The position numbers and the translations under genes were made by a program. The notes beneath the pieces were generated by a model. The model saw nothing but the letters and a program-made list of their open reading frames with translations. It ran no database searches and was not told the origin of the DNA. From NCBI RefSeq assembly GCF_947492405.1, contig NZ_CANLMP010000003.1, positions 310,001-374,000 of the forward strand: a stretch of 64,000 bases of DNA, read 5' to 3'. Each line of letters starts with the position of its first letter. Position 1 is the first letter of the stretch. Origin of the DNA: an uncultured Aquimarina sp. (GTDB taxonomy: Bacteria; Bacteroidota; Bacteroidia; Flavobacteriales; Flavobacteriaceae). Below, one piece after another: positions 54,339 to 63,071 of this stretch.

Positions 54339-56084
54339 CTACTTTAAAATTCTGTAAACAGGATATCTCATATGTGCTTTTTCATAAGCGTCAGATTGTT
54401 TATGAATCCAATCTAGTTGGGCATACCAATTCTTGGCAAAAGTCGTGTCTTTTTTCTTTTCTTCGAATTGCTGTTTTAGCTTTTCATCATTTTTCAAGAG
54501 TTCTAATGCTTTGTCTTCCCAAACATATGGAGAGAAACCTTCTTTCTGTTGTAAAATTGTGTCAAAGAAATTCCAGTTAAAAAATGAATCAGGAGCTTCT
54601 GGTTCCAGAGTTTCTGTTAAATACCTAAACCCTTTTTGGTTAGTAGGGATGATAAGGTCTCCTTTGTTAAAAGTGATAGTTTCTTTGCTTTTACTAATTG
54701 TAGTTGAATAATGCAAATAATGACCTTCATAAGGTGTTTTTCGACTTTTATACTCGACGATATGATATACTTCTACTGATATGGTCGAATCTTTTTCTAA
54801 AGCTTTGTATGATATTTGATTAAGGTCTAATTTTTCAATCACATTCCACCATCCTTTTGGGATTACATATGCATTGGGTATTTTGATTTCCGAAGTAGGT
54901 GTAAAATAATTTTGGTATCGTACTTCTTTAGTATATGGTTTATTCTGATCGTATTTTAATCGTTTCGCTCCAGTAATCTCACTGTCAATATAGGTTCCAT
55001 CATATCCCTTAAAATTAAACTTGGTAGCTTTAGTTGTATCTACTTTCCAGTTTACTGGATACGTTTTTTGTTTTGGTAAATCCGTGAAAGCTTGCTCACG
55101 AAGTGATCTGATTTTTTCCCCATCTTTTTCGGTAATATCGATCATTGATTTCATTAATTCATAAGTACCTTCTACTCTTGGTTTGTATGGCTTCAGCATG
55201 TGTGTTTCTACCATCATACCCAAAGTATTCCATAAAGTTGTATATCCGGTAGAATACCTGGGAGAATCCATAAACTGGGTCCAACCTTTGTCTGGAGTTG
55301 TTCCCCACACATTTACATAAGGCGTTATATCCCAGTTTTTGGTCGTTAAGGAAGCTTCTAACTTTGGATGCATTTCATTGTGTAAATAGTTTCCGAGTGC
55401 TCCATTCAGTTTGTTGTGTTGGGTGAATAAGTGAGTTAGTGTATATTGATAATCAGCGCCGTTACTTACATGATTATCAATAAAAACATCAGGCTGTACT
55501 ACATGGAAAATCTTGGCAAAAGTTTGTGCATTTTTTGTGTCGTTCTTGATAAAATCACGATTCAGATCATAATTACGGGCATTTCCTCTAAAACCATATG
55601 CTTTTGGGCCATTTTGATTAGTACGAGTTCCAGTATTACGATTTAATGCACCACCAATATTGTAAATAGGGATTGCTACTAAAACGGTGTTTTTTGGAGC
55701 TTCTATAGTTCCTTTAGCAATATCTCTAAAAAGAAGCATAGTAGCATCAATACCATCACTTTCTCCAGGATGGATTCCGTTATTAATTAGTAAAATGCGT
55801 TTCGTTTGTCGAATCTTTTCGAAATTAAATTCTTTATCAGGATTCAGAGTAATAATGTGTAATGGGTTACCGCTATCTGTCATACCTATTTCCTGAATAT
55901 TGATTTCGGGATAAGTTTCAGAAAGATTTTTATAATAGGTAATAACTTCTGGATAGGTGGGTGTTTCGGTACCATCACTTTTTTCGAAAATTGTTGTGAA
56001 ATCTATATTTTCAACGTATTTCTTTTCAGAAGTGTTACAAGAGAAAATTATTAATATACTGATAGTGAGAACTGTAAATCGCAT
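54339..56084 (-). CDS. M14 family zinc carboxypeptidase, lipoprotein
   Basis: 581 residues. The signal MRFTVLTISILIIFSC has a lipobox with Cys16. Zinc ligands His105 and Glu108 are in NNGIHPGESDG, and the third is in FIDNHVSNGAD near residue 200. Related DUF2817/M14 proteins cleave peptides or peptidoglycan stems. The C-terminal 250 residues are a separate accessory region. It is convergent with the ABC exporter and divergent from the SulP gene. Confidence 0.9.
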   Translation of the reverse strand: MRFTVLTISILIIFSCNTSEKKYVENIDFTTIFEKSDGTETPTYPEVITYYKNLSETYPEINIQEIGMTDSGNPLHIITLNPDKEFNFEKIRQTKRILLINNGIHPGESDGIDATMLLFRDIAKGTIEAPKNTVLVAIPIYNIGGALNRNTGTRTNQNGPKAYGFRGNARNYDLNRDFIKNDTKNAQTFAKIFHVVQPDVFIDNHVSNGADYQYTLTHLFTQHNKLNGALGNYLHNEMHPKLEASLTTKNWDITPYVNVWGTTPDKGWTQFMDSPRYSTGYTTLWNTLGMMVETHMLKPYKPRVEGTYELMKSMIDITEKDGEKIRSLREQAFTDLPKQKTYPVNWKVDTTKATKFNFKGYDGTYIDSEITGAKRLKYDQNKPYTKEVRYQNYFTPTSEIKIPNAYVIPKGWWNVIEKLDLNQISYKALEKDSTISVEVYHIVEYKSRKTPYEGHYLHYSTTISKSKETITFNKGDLIIPTNQKGFRYLTETLEPEAPDSFFNWNFFDTILQQKEGFSPYVWEDKALELLKNDEKLKQQFEEKKKDTTFAKNWYAQLDWIHKQSDAYEKAHMRYPVYRILK

Positions 56085-56184
56085 AAGGTATGTGTGTGAG
56101 GGATAAATATACTAAGTTTTAGCATTTATGAATCTTCTATAACGTTTTAGTTAAGTTTTGGAAATAGATAGAAGGTGATTTTAC

Positions 56185-56214
56185 TTGTCAAGACATAAAA
56201 TAACTGTATTTTTG
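56185..56214 (+). promoter_or_regulatory. Promoter of the SulP transporter gene
   Basis: TTG at 56185-56187, exactly 19 bases, then TATTTTTG at 56207-56214. The ATG at 56236 is 21 bases downstream. Confidence 0.85.
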
Positions 56215-56235
56215 CACCCTCAAAATAGACTGATT

Positions 56236-57834
56236 ATGACTGAGTTTGTAAGAAAAAGAGTGGCAAATGCCAAAAATGATATTCTATCCGGATTGACTGT
56301 GGCTTTAGCTTTAGTTCCAGAAGCAGTGGCTTTTGCTTTTGTTGCAGGAGTGGATCCTTTGGTGGGATTATACGCAGCTTTTATGATTGGGTTGATCACT
56401 TCTATTTTTGGAGGACGTCCTGGTATGATTTCGGGAGCGACCGGAGCACTAGCTGTAGTAATGGTAAGTCTTGTGGCAGAAGGGAATGCAATGGGTGCTG
56501 AAGGAGAACAATTAGGGTTGTATTATCTTTTTGCTACCGTGATATTGATGGGATTTATTCAAATGTTAGCTGGTGTTTTTAAGCTGGGTAAATTTGTACG
56601 TTTAATACCACATCCAGTAATGATGGGGTTTGTGAATGGTTTGGCGATCGTTATTTTTCTTTCTCAGTTAGGTATGTTTAAGGAGTATGTGGGCGGAGAA
56701 AAAGCTTGGATGCAAGGATCAAATTTGCTCTTAATGCTTGGTTTTGTCATCTTAACTATGGCAATAATGTGGGGATTACCTAAAATAAAAGCAACCGCTA
56801 AGTTACCAGAAGCGTTAATAGCAATATTAGTAGTTTCTGCAATTGTAATCCTTGGTAAATTAGATGTAGCCACCGTAGGTAGTTTTATTAGAGATGGAGG
56901 AGGAGAAGGATTAAAAGGAGGATTACCTCAGTTTCAGTTTGATATTTTTAATAAAGTGCCTATGACCTGGGAAACATTTAAGTTTATAGGTCCGTATGCT
57001 TTGATTCTGGCAGCTATTGGTTTGATAGAGTCCTTGATGACATTAAACTTAATTGATGAATTAACTGAGACACGCGGAAATTCTAATAGAGAATGTCTTG
57101 CTCAAGGTGGCGCTAATATTGTTACCGGTCTTTTTGGCGGAATGGGAGGTTGCGCTATGATTGGACAATCAATTATCAATATTAAAGGTGGTGGACGAAC
57201 TCGTTTGTCCGGAATTGTCGCGGCTGTTACTTTATTGATGTTTATATTGTTTGCTTCCGGATTAATCGAGCAAGTTCCTATAGCAGCATTGGTAGGAGTT
57301 ATGTTTATGGTAGTAATTGGTACATTCGCTTGGTCTAGTTTTAGAATATTGAATAAAATTCCATTAACGGATGCTATTGTTCTGATTTCTGTATCATTAC
57401 TAACCGTGTTTTTTGATTTAGCGGTGGCTGTGATTGCAGGAGTAATTATGTCTGCATTGGCGTTTGCATGGGAAAATGCTAAGAAAATTCGTGCAAGAAA
57501 ACATATTAAAGAAGATGGTACCAAGGTTTACGAAATTTGGGGCCCTTTATTCTTTGGGAGTATTCAGGCATTTAATTCTAAATTTGATGTAGCTAATGAT
57601 CCGGAAAACGTAGAAATTGATTTTATAGAATCACGTGTAAGTGATCACTCGGCATTAGAAGCTATTTTTAATTTGGTTGGCAAATATGAAGAAGCTGGCA
57701 AAAAAGTTCGTGTAAAACACTTAAGCGAAGAGTGCCAGGCATTGATGATTAAAGCCTCACCTAGACTAGCTAGTGTTATAGAACATGATATTGATGATCC
57801 AAGATATCATGTGATGGCTAAGGCGATGAAATAA
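56236..57834 (+). CDS. SulP family anion transporter
   Basis: 532 residues from ATG 56236, chosen because the upstream in-frame sequence is the promoter. About 12 hydrophobic segments follow DILSGLTVALALVPEAVAFAF, which is the SLC26A/SulP signature region; ATGALAVVM, and GGMGGCAMIGQSIINI in the later core are typical. A C-terminal STAS domain (FFGSIQAFNSKFDV...IDFIESRVSDHSALEAI) ends the protein. Substrate may be bicarbonate, sulfate or another anion. The stop is 42 bases before the Lgt-like gene on the same strand. Confidence 0.93.
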   Translation: MTEFVRKRVANAKNDILSGLTVALALVPEAVAFAFVAGVDPLVGLYAAFMIGLITSIFGGRPGMISGATGALAVVMVSLVAEGNAMGAEGEQLGLYYLFATVILMGFIQMLAGVFKLGKFVRLIPHPVMMGFVNGLAIVIFLSQLGMFKEYVGGEKAWMQGSNLLLMLGFVILTMAIMWGLPKIKATAKLPEALIAILVVSAIVILGKLDVATVGSFIRDGGGEGLKGGLPQFQFDIFNKVPMTWETFKFIGPYALILAAIGLIESLMTLNLIDELTETRGNSNRECLAQGGANIVTGLFGGMGGCAMIGQSIINIKGGGRTRLSGIVAAVTLLMFILFASGLIEQVPIAALVGVMFMVVIGTFAWSSFRILNKIPLTDAIVLISVSLLTVFFDLAVAVIAGVIMSALAFAWENAKKIRARKHIKEDGTKVYEIWGPLFFGSIQAFNSKFDVANDPENVEIDFIESRVSDHSALEAIFNLVGKYEEAGKKVRVKHLSEECQALMIKASPRLASVIEHDIDDPRYHVMAKAMK

Positions 57835-57876
57835 ATAAAACGTATATTTCGATTTCTGAATCGAAGAAAATATTAA

Positions 57877-58620
57877 ATGGATATTCCTTTTGAACCTGTA
57901 GTTTTTGGTATTAAAGTGAATATCCATTTGGTTTTAGAATATGTAGCTTTCTTTGTAGGGTTTCGTTACTATGTGTTTTTAAAAAAGAATGCAATAGACC
58001 CAATATCTTCTTCTAATAGGTTGTCAATTATTATAGGTGCAGTTTTTGGAGCATTTTTAGGATCAAGAGTCATTGGTTTTTTAGAAACCCCTTCTTTTTT
58101 ATCATTTAATCTAGAGTATTTAGTTCAGTTGTTAAGCGCTAAAACTATTATGGGTGGTCTTTTTGGAGGCTTGCTAGGAGTAGAAATAGCCAAGAAAATT
58201 ATCGGAGAAAAAAAATCCTCGGGTGATTTATTCACGTTTCCTATTATATTAGGAATAATAGTAGGAAGAATAGGATGCTTTCTGGCTGGTATCAATGAGT
58301 TTACTTACGGAAAAGAGACATCTACTTTTTTAGGAATGGATTTAGGCGATGGTTTATTTAGATATCCAATTGCACTTTTCGAAGTAGTTTTTCTAATAGT
58401 GTTATGGATTGTTTTAAAACGACTTCAAAATAAATTCAATTCAGAATCTGGAAAGCTTTTTAAGTGTTTTATGATTTCTTATTTTCTATTTCGTTTTTTG
58501 ATAGAGTTTTTAAAACCAAATACTTTTTTAATTTTAGGGCTTAGTAGTATTCAGTATTTATGTATCTTATGCTTGATTTACTACCAAAAAACTATCCGAA
58601 AATTCTTTTATGCCAACTAG
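57877..58620 (+). CDS. Lgt-family membrane protein lacking the catalytic histidine
   Basis: 247 residues, about seven hydrophobic segments. It matches prolipoprotein diacylglyceryl transferase in layout: AKTIMGGLFGGLLGVEIAK aligns with the SHGAAIA region of the true Lgt at 11538, but the His is Met92. The next motif keeps Arg131 (GRIGCFLAG) while the Asn is Cys134 and the following Glu is Ile. The HPTQLYE motif is FRYPIALFE, keeping only Pro and Glu. It is therefore unlikely to be a normal Lgt. The radical SAM gene starts inside its last codons (11-base overlap), so they are translated together. It may bind or modify lipids. Confidence 0.82.
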   Translation: MDIPFEPVVFGIKVNIHLVLEYVAFFVGFRYYVFLKKNAIDPISSSNRLSIIIGAVFGAFLGSRVIGFLETPSFLSFNLEYLVQLLSAKTIMGGLFGGLLGVEIAKKIIGEKKSSGDLFTFPIILGIIVGRIGCFLAGINEFTYGKETSTFLGMDLGDGLFRYPIALFEVVFLIVLWIVLKRLQNKFNSESGKLFKCFMISYFLFRFLIEFLKPNTFLILGLSSIQYLCILCLIYYQKTIRKFFYAN

Positions 58621-60004
58621 AAATTATACGTATTACGATTTTACATTAAGTTTATGTCCTACCTGTCTTAAGAGAATTGATGCCAAAATTGTTTTTGAAG
58701 ATGATAAGGTTTTTATGCTAAAACGATGTCCGGAACACGGCAGGTCTAAAGTGTTGATAGCAGATGATATCGAATATTATAAGAATATCAGAAATTATAA
58801 CAAACCTTCAGAGTTTCCTTATAAATTTAATACAACAACTGATTACGGATGTCCATATGATTGTGGGTTATGCCCTGATCATGAGCAGCATTCTTGTTTA
58901 TCTATTATCGAGGTTACAGATAGATGTAATTTGACCTGCCCTACTTGTTATGCATCTTCATCACCTCATTACGGCAGACACCGAACATTAGATGAAATAA
59001 AGAAAATGTTGGATACCATTGTCGAGAATGAGAAAGAACCCGATGTTGTTCAGATTAGTGGTGGTGAACCAACGATACATCCTCAGTTTTTTGAGATACT
59101 TGATTATGCAAAACAATTACCTATTCGGCATCTGATGGTGAATACAAATGGTGTTAGAATTGCTAAAGATATTGGATTTACTGAGCGATTAGCGAGTTAT
59201 ATGCCTGATTTCGAAATTTATTTGCAGTTTGATTCTTTAAAAGCTGAGGTTTTGGAAAAGCTAAGAGGTGAAGATCTTACTAAGATTAGAAAGCAAGCAA
59301 TTGAAAACTTAAATCAATTTAATCTTTCTACCACGCTAGTGGTTACCTTAGAAAAGGGATTAAATGATTCGGAAATAGGAGAAATCATCACCTTTGCTAC
59401 TAAGCAGAAATCTGTAAGAGGAGTGACATTACAGCCTACACAAATTGCTGGTAGATTAGAGGGTTTTGATGATCAGGAGAGTCGAATAACTTTGACAGAA
59501 GTACGTAGAAAAATATTAGAACAGTTTCCTGTTTTTGAATCTGATGATTTAATTCCAGTTCCATGTAATCCGGATGCTTTGGTAATGGGATATGCATTGA
59601 AGAATGAGGAAGGGATCATTCCTTTAACTCGCTACATTAATCCTACTGATTTGTTAGATAATGGTAAGAATACTATTGTTTATGAGCAGGATACCGAATT
59701 GCATGGTAAAATGCTGGAATTGTTTAGTACAGGTAATTCTGTAGATGTAGCTTCAGAGAATCTTAAATCTATTATGTGTTGTTTGCCAGAGATTGATGCA
59801 CCGGATTTAGGATATGACAATCTATTTAGGGTTATTATCATGCAATTTATTGATGCGTATAATTTTGATGTAAGAGCTATTAAAAAATCGTGTGTCCATA
59901 TAGTGAATAAGGATTATAAAATTATCCCTTTTGAGACGATGAATCTTTTTTATAGAGATGATAAAAGAGAATATCTTGAACAATTAAGAAAAGAAACAAT
60001 ATGA
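58610..60004 (+). CDS. Radical SAM enzyme of the Tes/MJ0619 family
   Basis: 464 residues. The radical SAM cluster motif is Cys106-x3-Cys110-x2-Cys113 (TDRCNLTCPTCYA), with SAM-binding ISGGEP after it. Before it is the family-specific block DYGCPYDCGLCPDHEQHSC (Cys81, Cys85, Cys88, Cys96), and a rubredoxin-like start CPTCLKRI...RCPEHG (Cys16, Cys19, Cys40). Late conserved pieces are SIMCCLPE and SCVHIVNKDYKIIPF. This is the layout of the MJ0619 group, which includes archaeal tetraether synthase. That group forms C-C bonds between lipid chains. The substrate here is unknown. The gene overlaps its neighbours on both sides, giving a tight unit with a lipid-related partner. Confidence 0.85.
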   Translation: MPTRNYTYYDFTLSLCPTCLKRIDAKIVFEDDKVFMLKRCPEHGRSKVLIADDIEYYKNIRNYNKPSEFPYKFNTTTDYGCPYDCGLCPDHEQHSCLSIIEVTDRCNLTCPTCYASSSPHYGRHRTLDEIKKMLDTIVENEKEPDVVQISGGEPTIHPQFFEILDYAKQLPIRHLMVNTNGVRIAKDIGFTERLASYMPDFEIYLQFDSLKAEVLEKLRGEDLTKIRKQAIENLNQFNLSTTLVVTLEKGLNDSEIGEIITFATKQKSVRGVTLQPTQIAGRLEGFDDQESRITLTEVRRKILEQFPVFESDDLIPVPCNPDALVMGYALKNEEGIIPLTRYINPTDLLDNGKNTIVYEQDTELHGKMLELFSTGNSVDVASENLKSIMCCLPEIDAPDLGYDNLFRVIIMQFIDAYNFDVRAIKKSCVHIVNKDYKIIPFETMNLFYRDDKREYLEQLRKETI

Positions 60005-60219
60005 TAACAAATTCAATTTTATTAGAAGTGGGGAATCTTGATGGGTTGATTTATTTGATATTATTAATATTACTAGGTCCTCCGATATTTTTAGCACTTA
60101 TAGGATTAATTCTCTTTAGAACTAAAAACCGCATAGCGGGAAAAGTCTTTTTCATTCTTGCAGGAGTCTATCTTGTAGTTGGATTAGGGATTTGCGGAGC
60201 ATTGATAAGTCAAAATTAA
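60001..60219 (+). CDS. Small two-helix membrane protein linked to the radical SAM gene
   Basis: 72 residues. Two hydrophobic segments (LIYLILLILLGPPIFLALIGLIL and VFFILAGVYLVVGLGICGAL) with a short basic loop RTKNRIAGK between them. Its ATG overlaps the radical SAM stop (ATGA). It ends in a 4-base overlap with the convergent methyltransferase. No family is recognised; a subunit or scaffold for the neighbouring enzymes is plausible by position. Confidence 0.75.
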   Translation: MITNSILLEVGNLDGLIYLILLILLGPPIFLALIGLILFRTKNRIAGKVFFILAGVYLVVGLGICGALISQN

Positions 60220-61037
60220 TCTTTTTCTAAGAGATACATATGTTCATTCAAAATTTGGTTCTTGTCTTTGATACCAAATTCTGAAGCATAAGTTTTTGCT
60301 AAACTATATTCATCAACGTGTTCTTTTAAGATATATCCATCGATGTTTTCATAATATGAATTGGATATGGTTTGATGTGAAAAAGAGTCGTTAGTGTCGT
60401 TGTGACTATCAAAATAATGAAGTAGTCTCTTGTAAACTTCGGTGGTTTCTATTTCTGGAAGATAGGATACACTTCCTACGATATCACCTGGTTGTTGTAA
60501 ATTTTGGAAAACCTTGAATAATTTTTTTGTTGTTTGTTGGTCTAAAAAGAATAGTACTCCTTCTAATAGTATAAAAACAGGCTCTTTTTTTATAAGCGGT
60601 TTTAGAGATTGTATGATTTCTTCTTCCGAAAGCGTGTTAAAATCTATTGATACGTATAGTATGTCACGATTAGGTAACTTTTCTTCTTGAATCCATTGAT
60701 CTATTTTTTTCTTTTTGTAGTCAATAATATCTTTTTTATCAATCTCAATAGTCGAAACGTTATCATTCATTAAGAATTGATACATGCTAAAACCAGATCC
60801 AAAATTTATGAGAGTTCCACCTTTATTATTTTCAAAAAAATATTTCATGCTTTCGTAAAAAAATCTATTCCTAAGGCTGTGTAGAATTGCTTCATATGCA
60901 GAAACGCTTTCAAGAATTTCAGGAATCAAACTATCGGTAGCAGCGTTGTTCCAAAGTTTAGCATATATGTCTTTACTCACATTTTCATGTTGTGATCTAT
61001 ATGTAGATACTACGAAGGCGGTTTCATGGATTTGCAT
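60216..61037 (-). CDS. SAM-dependent methyltransferase, leucine carboxyl methyltransferase (LCM/PPM1) type
   Basis: 273 residues. RNRFFYESMKYFF, then the SAM-binding NFGSGFSMYQFLM, STIEIDKKDIIDYKK and ILLEGVLFFLD motifs match LCM-type O-methyltransferases, including polyketide and carboxyl methylating members. The substrate is unknown. It is transcribed toward the Lgt-like/radical SAM unit and overlaps its last gene by 4 bases, so functional linkage is possible but not shown. Confidence 0.85.
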   Translation of the reverse strand: MQIHETAFVVSTYRSQHENVSKDIYAKLWNNAATDSLIPEILESVSAYEAILHSLRNRFFYESMKYFFENNKGGTLINFGSGFSMYQFLMNDNVSTIEIDKKDIIDYKKKKIDQWIQEEKLPNRDILYVSIDFNTLSEEEIIQSLKPLIKKEPVFILLEGVLFFLDQQTTKKLFKVFQNLQQPGDIVGSVSYLPEIETTEVYKRLLHYFDSHNDTNDSFSHQTISNSYYENIDGYILKEHVDEYSLAKTYASEFGIKDKNQILNEHMYLLEKD

Positions 61038-61120
61038 ACTATTAGAATATATTGATTTCTAAAATTATCAAAAATATTCTATTAAGTATTGATGCTTTTG
61101 ATTTTTTTAAATTTGGGCAT

Positions 61121-61162
61121 AAAAAAAACACCGCAATTCCAAGCAAGAAAAGAGCGGTGTTT
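61121..61162 (-). terminator. Terminator of the small exported protein gene
   Basis: 9-bp stem AAACACCGC/GCGGTGTTT with a 19-base loop. On the minus strand it is followed by a run of T. Confidence 0.7.
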
Positions 61163-61182
61163 GAAATATTTATGTTAAAAAA

Positions 61183-61524
61183 TTATGGCAATAATCCAGT
61201 AATTTGTGTGGTATCAGTAATTATACTGTCTTTTTCTTTTTTATCATTGTTTGCTAATCTTGTACTTTCTTTACTGTCTACAGTAAATCCATTCTTGATC
61301 ATCAATTCTTTATAAAAGTCAGTTTTGGTTGCGGTAGTAGCTGTTTTAGTTTTTTTGATTTTGATGTCAAAATTATTAACAGCGATCAATGTTTCATAAA
61401 AATCAATCTTAGTATTCTTAACATTATTAGATTCCTCTTTAGTAGGTTCTATAGAAGTTGCTTCTTGAGCATTTACATTAGAGAAAGAAAATAAGATTAT
61501 AATCGTAAGAATAATAGTTTTCAT
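61183..61524 (-). CDS. Small exported protein with an internal duplication, unknown function
   Basis: 113 residues. Signal peptide MKTIILTIIILFSFSNVNAQ. The mature part holds two similar units, TKIDFYETLIAVNNFDI and TKTDFYKELMIKNGFTV, linked by a Lys/Thr/Ala-rich stretch. It is hydrophilic and Lys-rich. No family is recognised. A terminator follows. It is a single gene between the methyltransferase and the DUF1501 gene. Confidence 0.6.
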   Translation of the reverse strand: MKTIILTIIILFSFSNVNAQEATSIEPTKEESNNVKNTKIDFYETLIAVNNFDIKIKKTKTATTATKTDFYKELMIKNGFTVDSKESTRLANNDKKEKDSIITDTTQITGLLP

Positions 61525-61650
61525 AATTTTTGGGGCTTAATGAAGTTATTACTTGATCTGTAGCAAATTTACAATCAAACAGTTATGAAAAAAAATGATT
61601 TAAGATGTTTTAGATAAAGCGATCTTTTATATCGATAAACAACACAGATT

Positions 61651-61700
61651 TTACGGTTTAACCGTATTTTTCAGTATTGTTTTTTGTCCGTTTTTGTGCT
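61651..61700 (+). promoter_or_regulatory. Intergenic motif shared with 36171-36204
   Basis: Contains TACGGTT-T-AACCGTA (a palindrome with one central base), then TTTTTCAGTATTG and CCGTTTTTGTGC. The last two match the copy at 36171-36204 in order and strand. It lies 37 bases before the 47-residue gene. Confidence 0.4.
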
Positions 61701-61736
61701 TTTTGTTGACTTATAATCCTTTAAGCTTAACGATTT

Positions 61737-61880
61737 ATGTCAGAAATTGATTTATTTTTAAAGAAACCGGTATTGTATATAATAATAGGTAATGCATATC
61801 TTGTAATCGGTTTACTACATCTGGTAGTAAGGTTTTTGTTTCTTCAGACTATTTGGAGTATGTCATTATATAAATGTTAG
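61737..61880 (+). CDS. Putative 47-residue membrane protein
   Basis: An ATG-initiated frame that begins MSEIDLFLKKP and has one hydrophobic helix (VLYIIIGNAYLVIGLLHLVV), ending in LYKC. It lies between the shared intergenic motif and the DUF1501 gene and overlaps the last codons of that convergent gene by about 15 bases. The composition fits a small single-pass protein, but with so short a frame it may be chance. Confidence 0.4.
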   Translation: MSEIDLFLKKPVLYIIIGNAYLVIGLLHLVVRFLFLQTIWSMSLYKC

Positions 61881-63059
61881 TTGACTAAAATCTTTATTTA
61901 AAATGTTTTTATCATCTACTTCCAGCCAATTTCCTAGTATGGTTGCATATATACTTCTAAAGTCTACACTGTATCTAATATCTCCGTTGGTATCCAGATT
62001 GGATAGGTTTGGTAATTCATTATAAACACCTGCCTTTTTTAGAGAACCACCAATAGCAAGTACATTATTTGCTGCACCGTGATCTGTCCCACGACTTCCA
62101 TTTTGTTGTACTCTACGACCAAACTCAGAAAAAGTTAATATTAGAGTGTCTTTAAACCTATTGTTCTTTTTTAAATCTTTTACAAGAGCGCCAACTGCTT
62201 CAGAATATATTCCTAATAATCTATCTTGACTATTTAATTGGTTAACATGACTGTCAAAACCACCTAGGGAGCTATAGAAAACTCTAGTTTTTAATCCGGA
62301 AACGATAAAATCTGCAATGGTTTTTAAGTTTTTGGCGAATAATGACTGAGGATATTCGGTATTGGTTTTATATGTTTTAGAAGTTTCATAGATATATGAT
62401 GCAGATGAATATGTTTCTAGCATTGTCTTATATAGATAACCCTGATTATCTTCGTCTAACATGTCTTTATGAGTACTATCTACAAGCTTATTAAAAAAAG
62501 GTTCTCTCGTAGTACGGTATAACTGATTAGGATCAGAAACAGCCATGCCATTCATTTGATTTCCCTTCATAGTAAGAGATAGTGAATTATCTACTTCTAT
62601 TGCTTGATACGGATGCTGGCAATTGGCGTCGAGATATCTGCCTACCCAACCTGTAGATAAATACTGGTTAGTATCACTAGCCGTTTGCCAGATATCCGTA
62701 CTTCTGAAATGTGATCTGTTTGGGTTGGGATATCCTACATTGTTAATAATAGATACTTCTCCTTGATCATATAATTCTTTTATTGCTCTTAAGTTATCAT
62801 TAAAAGCGAGGTCGTTTGTTATTTTTAAGGTTTGTGTTGCTTTTTTAGAAATTGTTGGTCTTAAACTGTGATATATGTCATTACTAATTGGAATAATACT
62901 GTTTAAACCATCGTTTCCACCAGAAAGTTGTATAATAATTATATTTTTATATCCCGATAATTGATCAGGCGTTAGAAATTCCATCCCTTTTAGAAATGAA
63001 GGAACTAATGCCATTCCTGATGCAAAAACGGATTGTTTTAAAAAATCTCTTCTGTCCAT
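61866..63059 (-). CDS. DUF1501 family exported protein
   Basis: 397 residues. The N-terminus MDRRDFLKQSVFASGMALVPS is a Tat-type signal (RRDFLK). NIIIIQLSGGNDGLNSIIP, NRSHFRSTDIW, LGGFDSHVNQ and TFSEFGRRVQQNGSRGTDHG are the DUF1501 hallmarks, which place it in the alkaline phosphatase/sulfatase superfamily; the substrate is unknown. It follows the DUF1800 gene by 12 bases. The pair is widespread in Bacteroidota and Planctomycetota. Confidence 0.92.
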   Translation of the reverse strand: MDRRDFLKQSVFASGMALVPSFLKGMEFLTPDQLSGYKNIIIIQLSGGNDGLNSIIPISNDIYHSLRPTISKKATQTLKITNDLAFNDNLRAIKELYDQGEVSIINNVGYPNPNRSHFRSTDIWQTASDTNQYLSTGWVGRYLDANCQHPYQAIEVDNSLSLTMKGNQMNGMAVSDPNQLYRTTREPFFNKLVDSTHKDMLDEDNQGYLYKTMLETYSSASYIYETSKTYKTNTEYPQSLFAKNLKTIADFIVSGLKTRVFYSSLGGFDSHVNQLNSQDRLLGIYSEAVGALVKDLKKNNRFKDTLILTFSEFGRRVQQNGSRGTDHGAANNVLAIGGSLKKAGVYNELPNLSNLDTNGDIRYSVDFRSIYATILGNWLEVDDKNILNKDFSQLTFI

Positions 63060-63071
63060 AATCTTATAGTT

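Noticed and set aside
57848..57865. 7-bp hairpin TTCGATT/AATCGAA between the SulP and Lgt-like genes, considered as a terminator
   Set aside because: No T run follows, so it is unlikely to stop transcription; it leaves open read-through from SulP.
61052..61315. 87-codon plus-strand frame
   Set aside because: It crosses the terminator at 61121-61162 and overlaps the better supported gene on the other strand.
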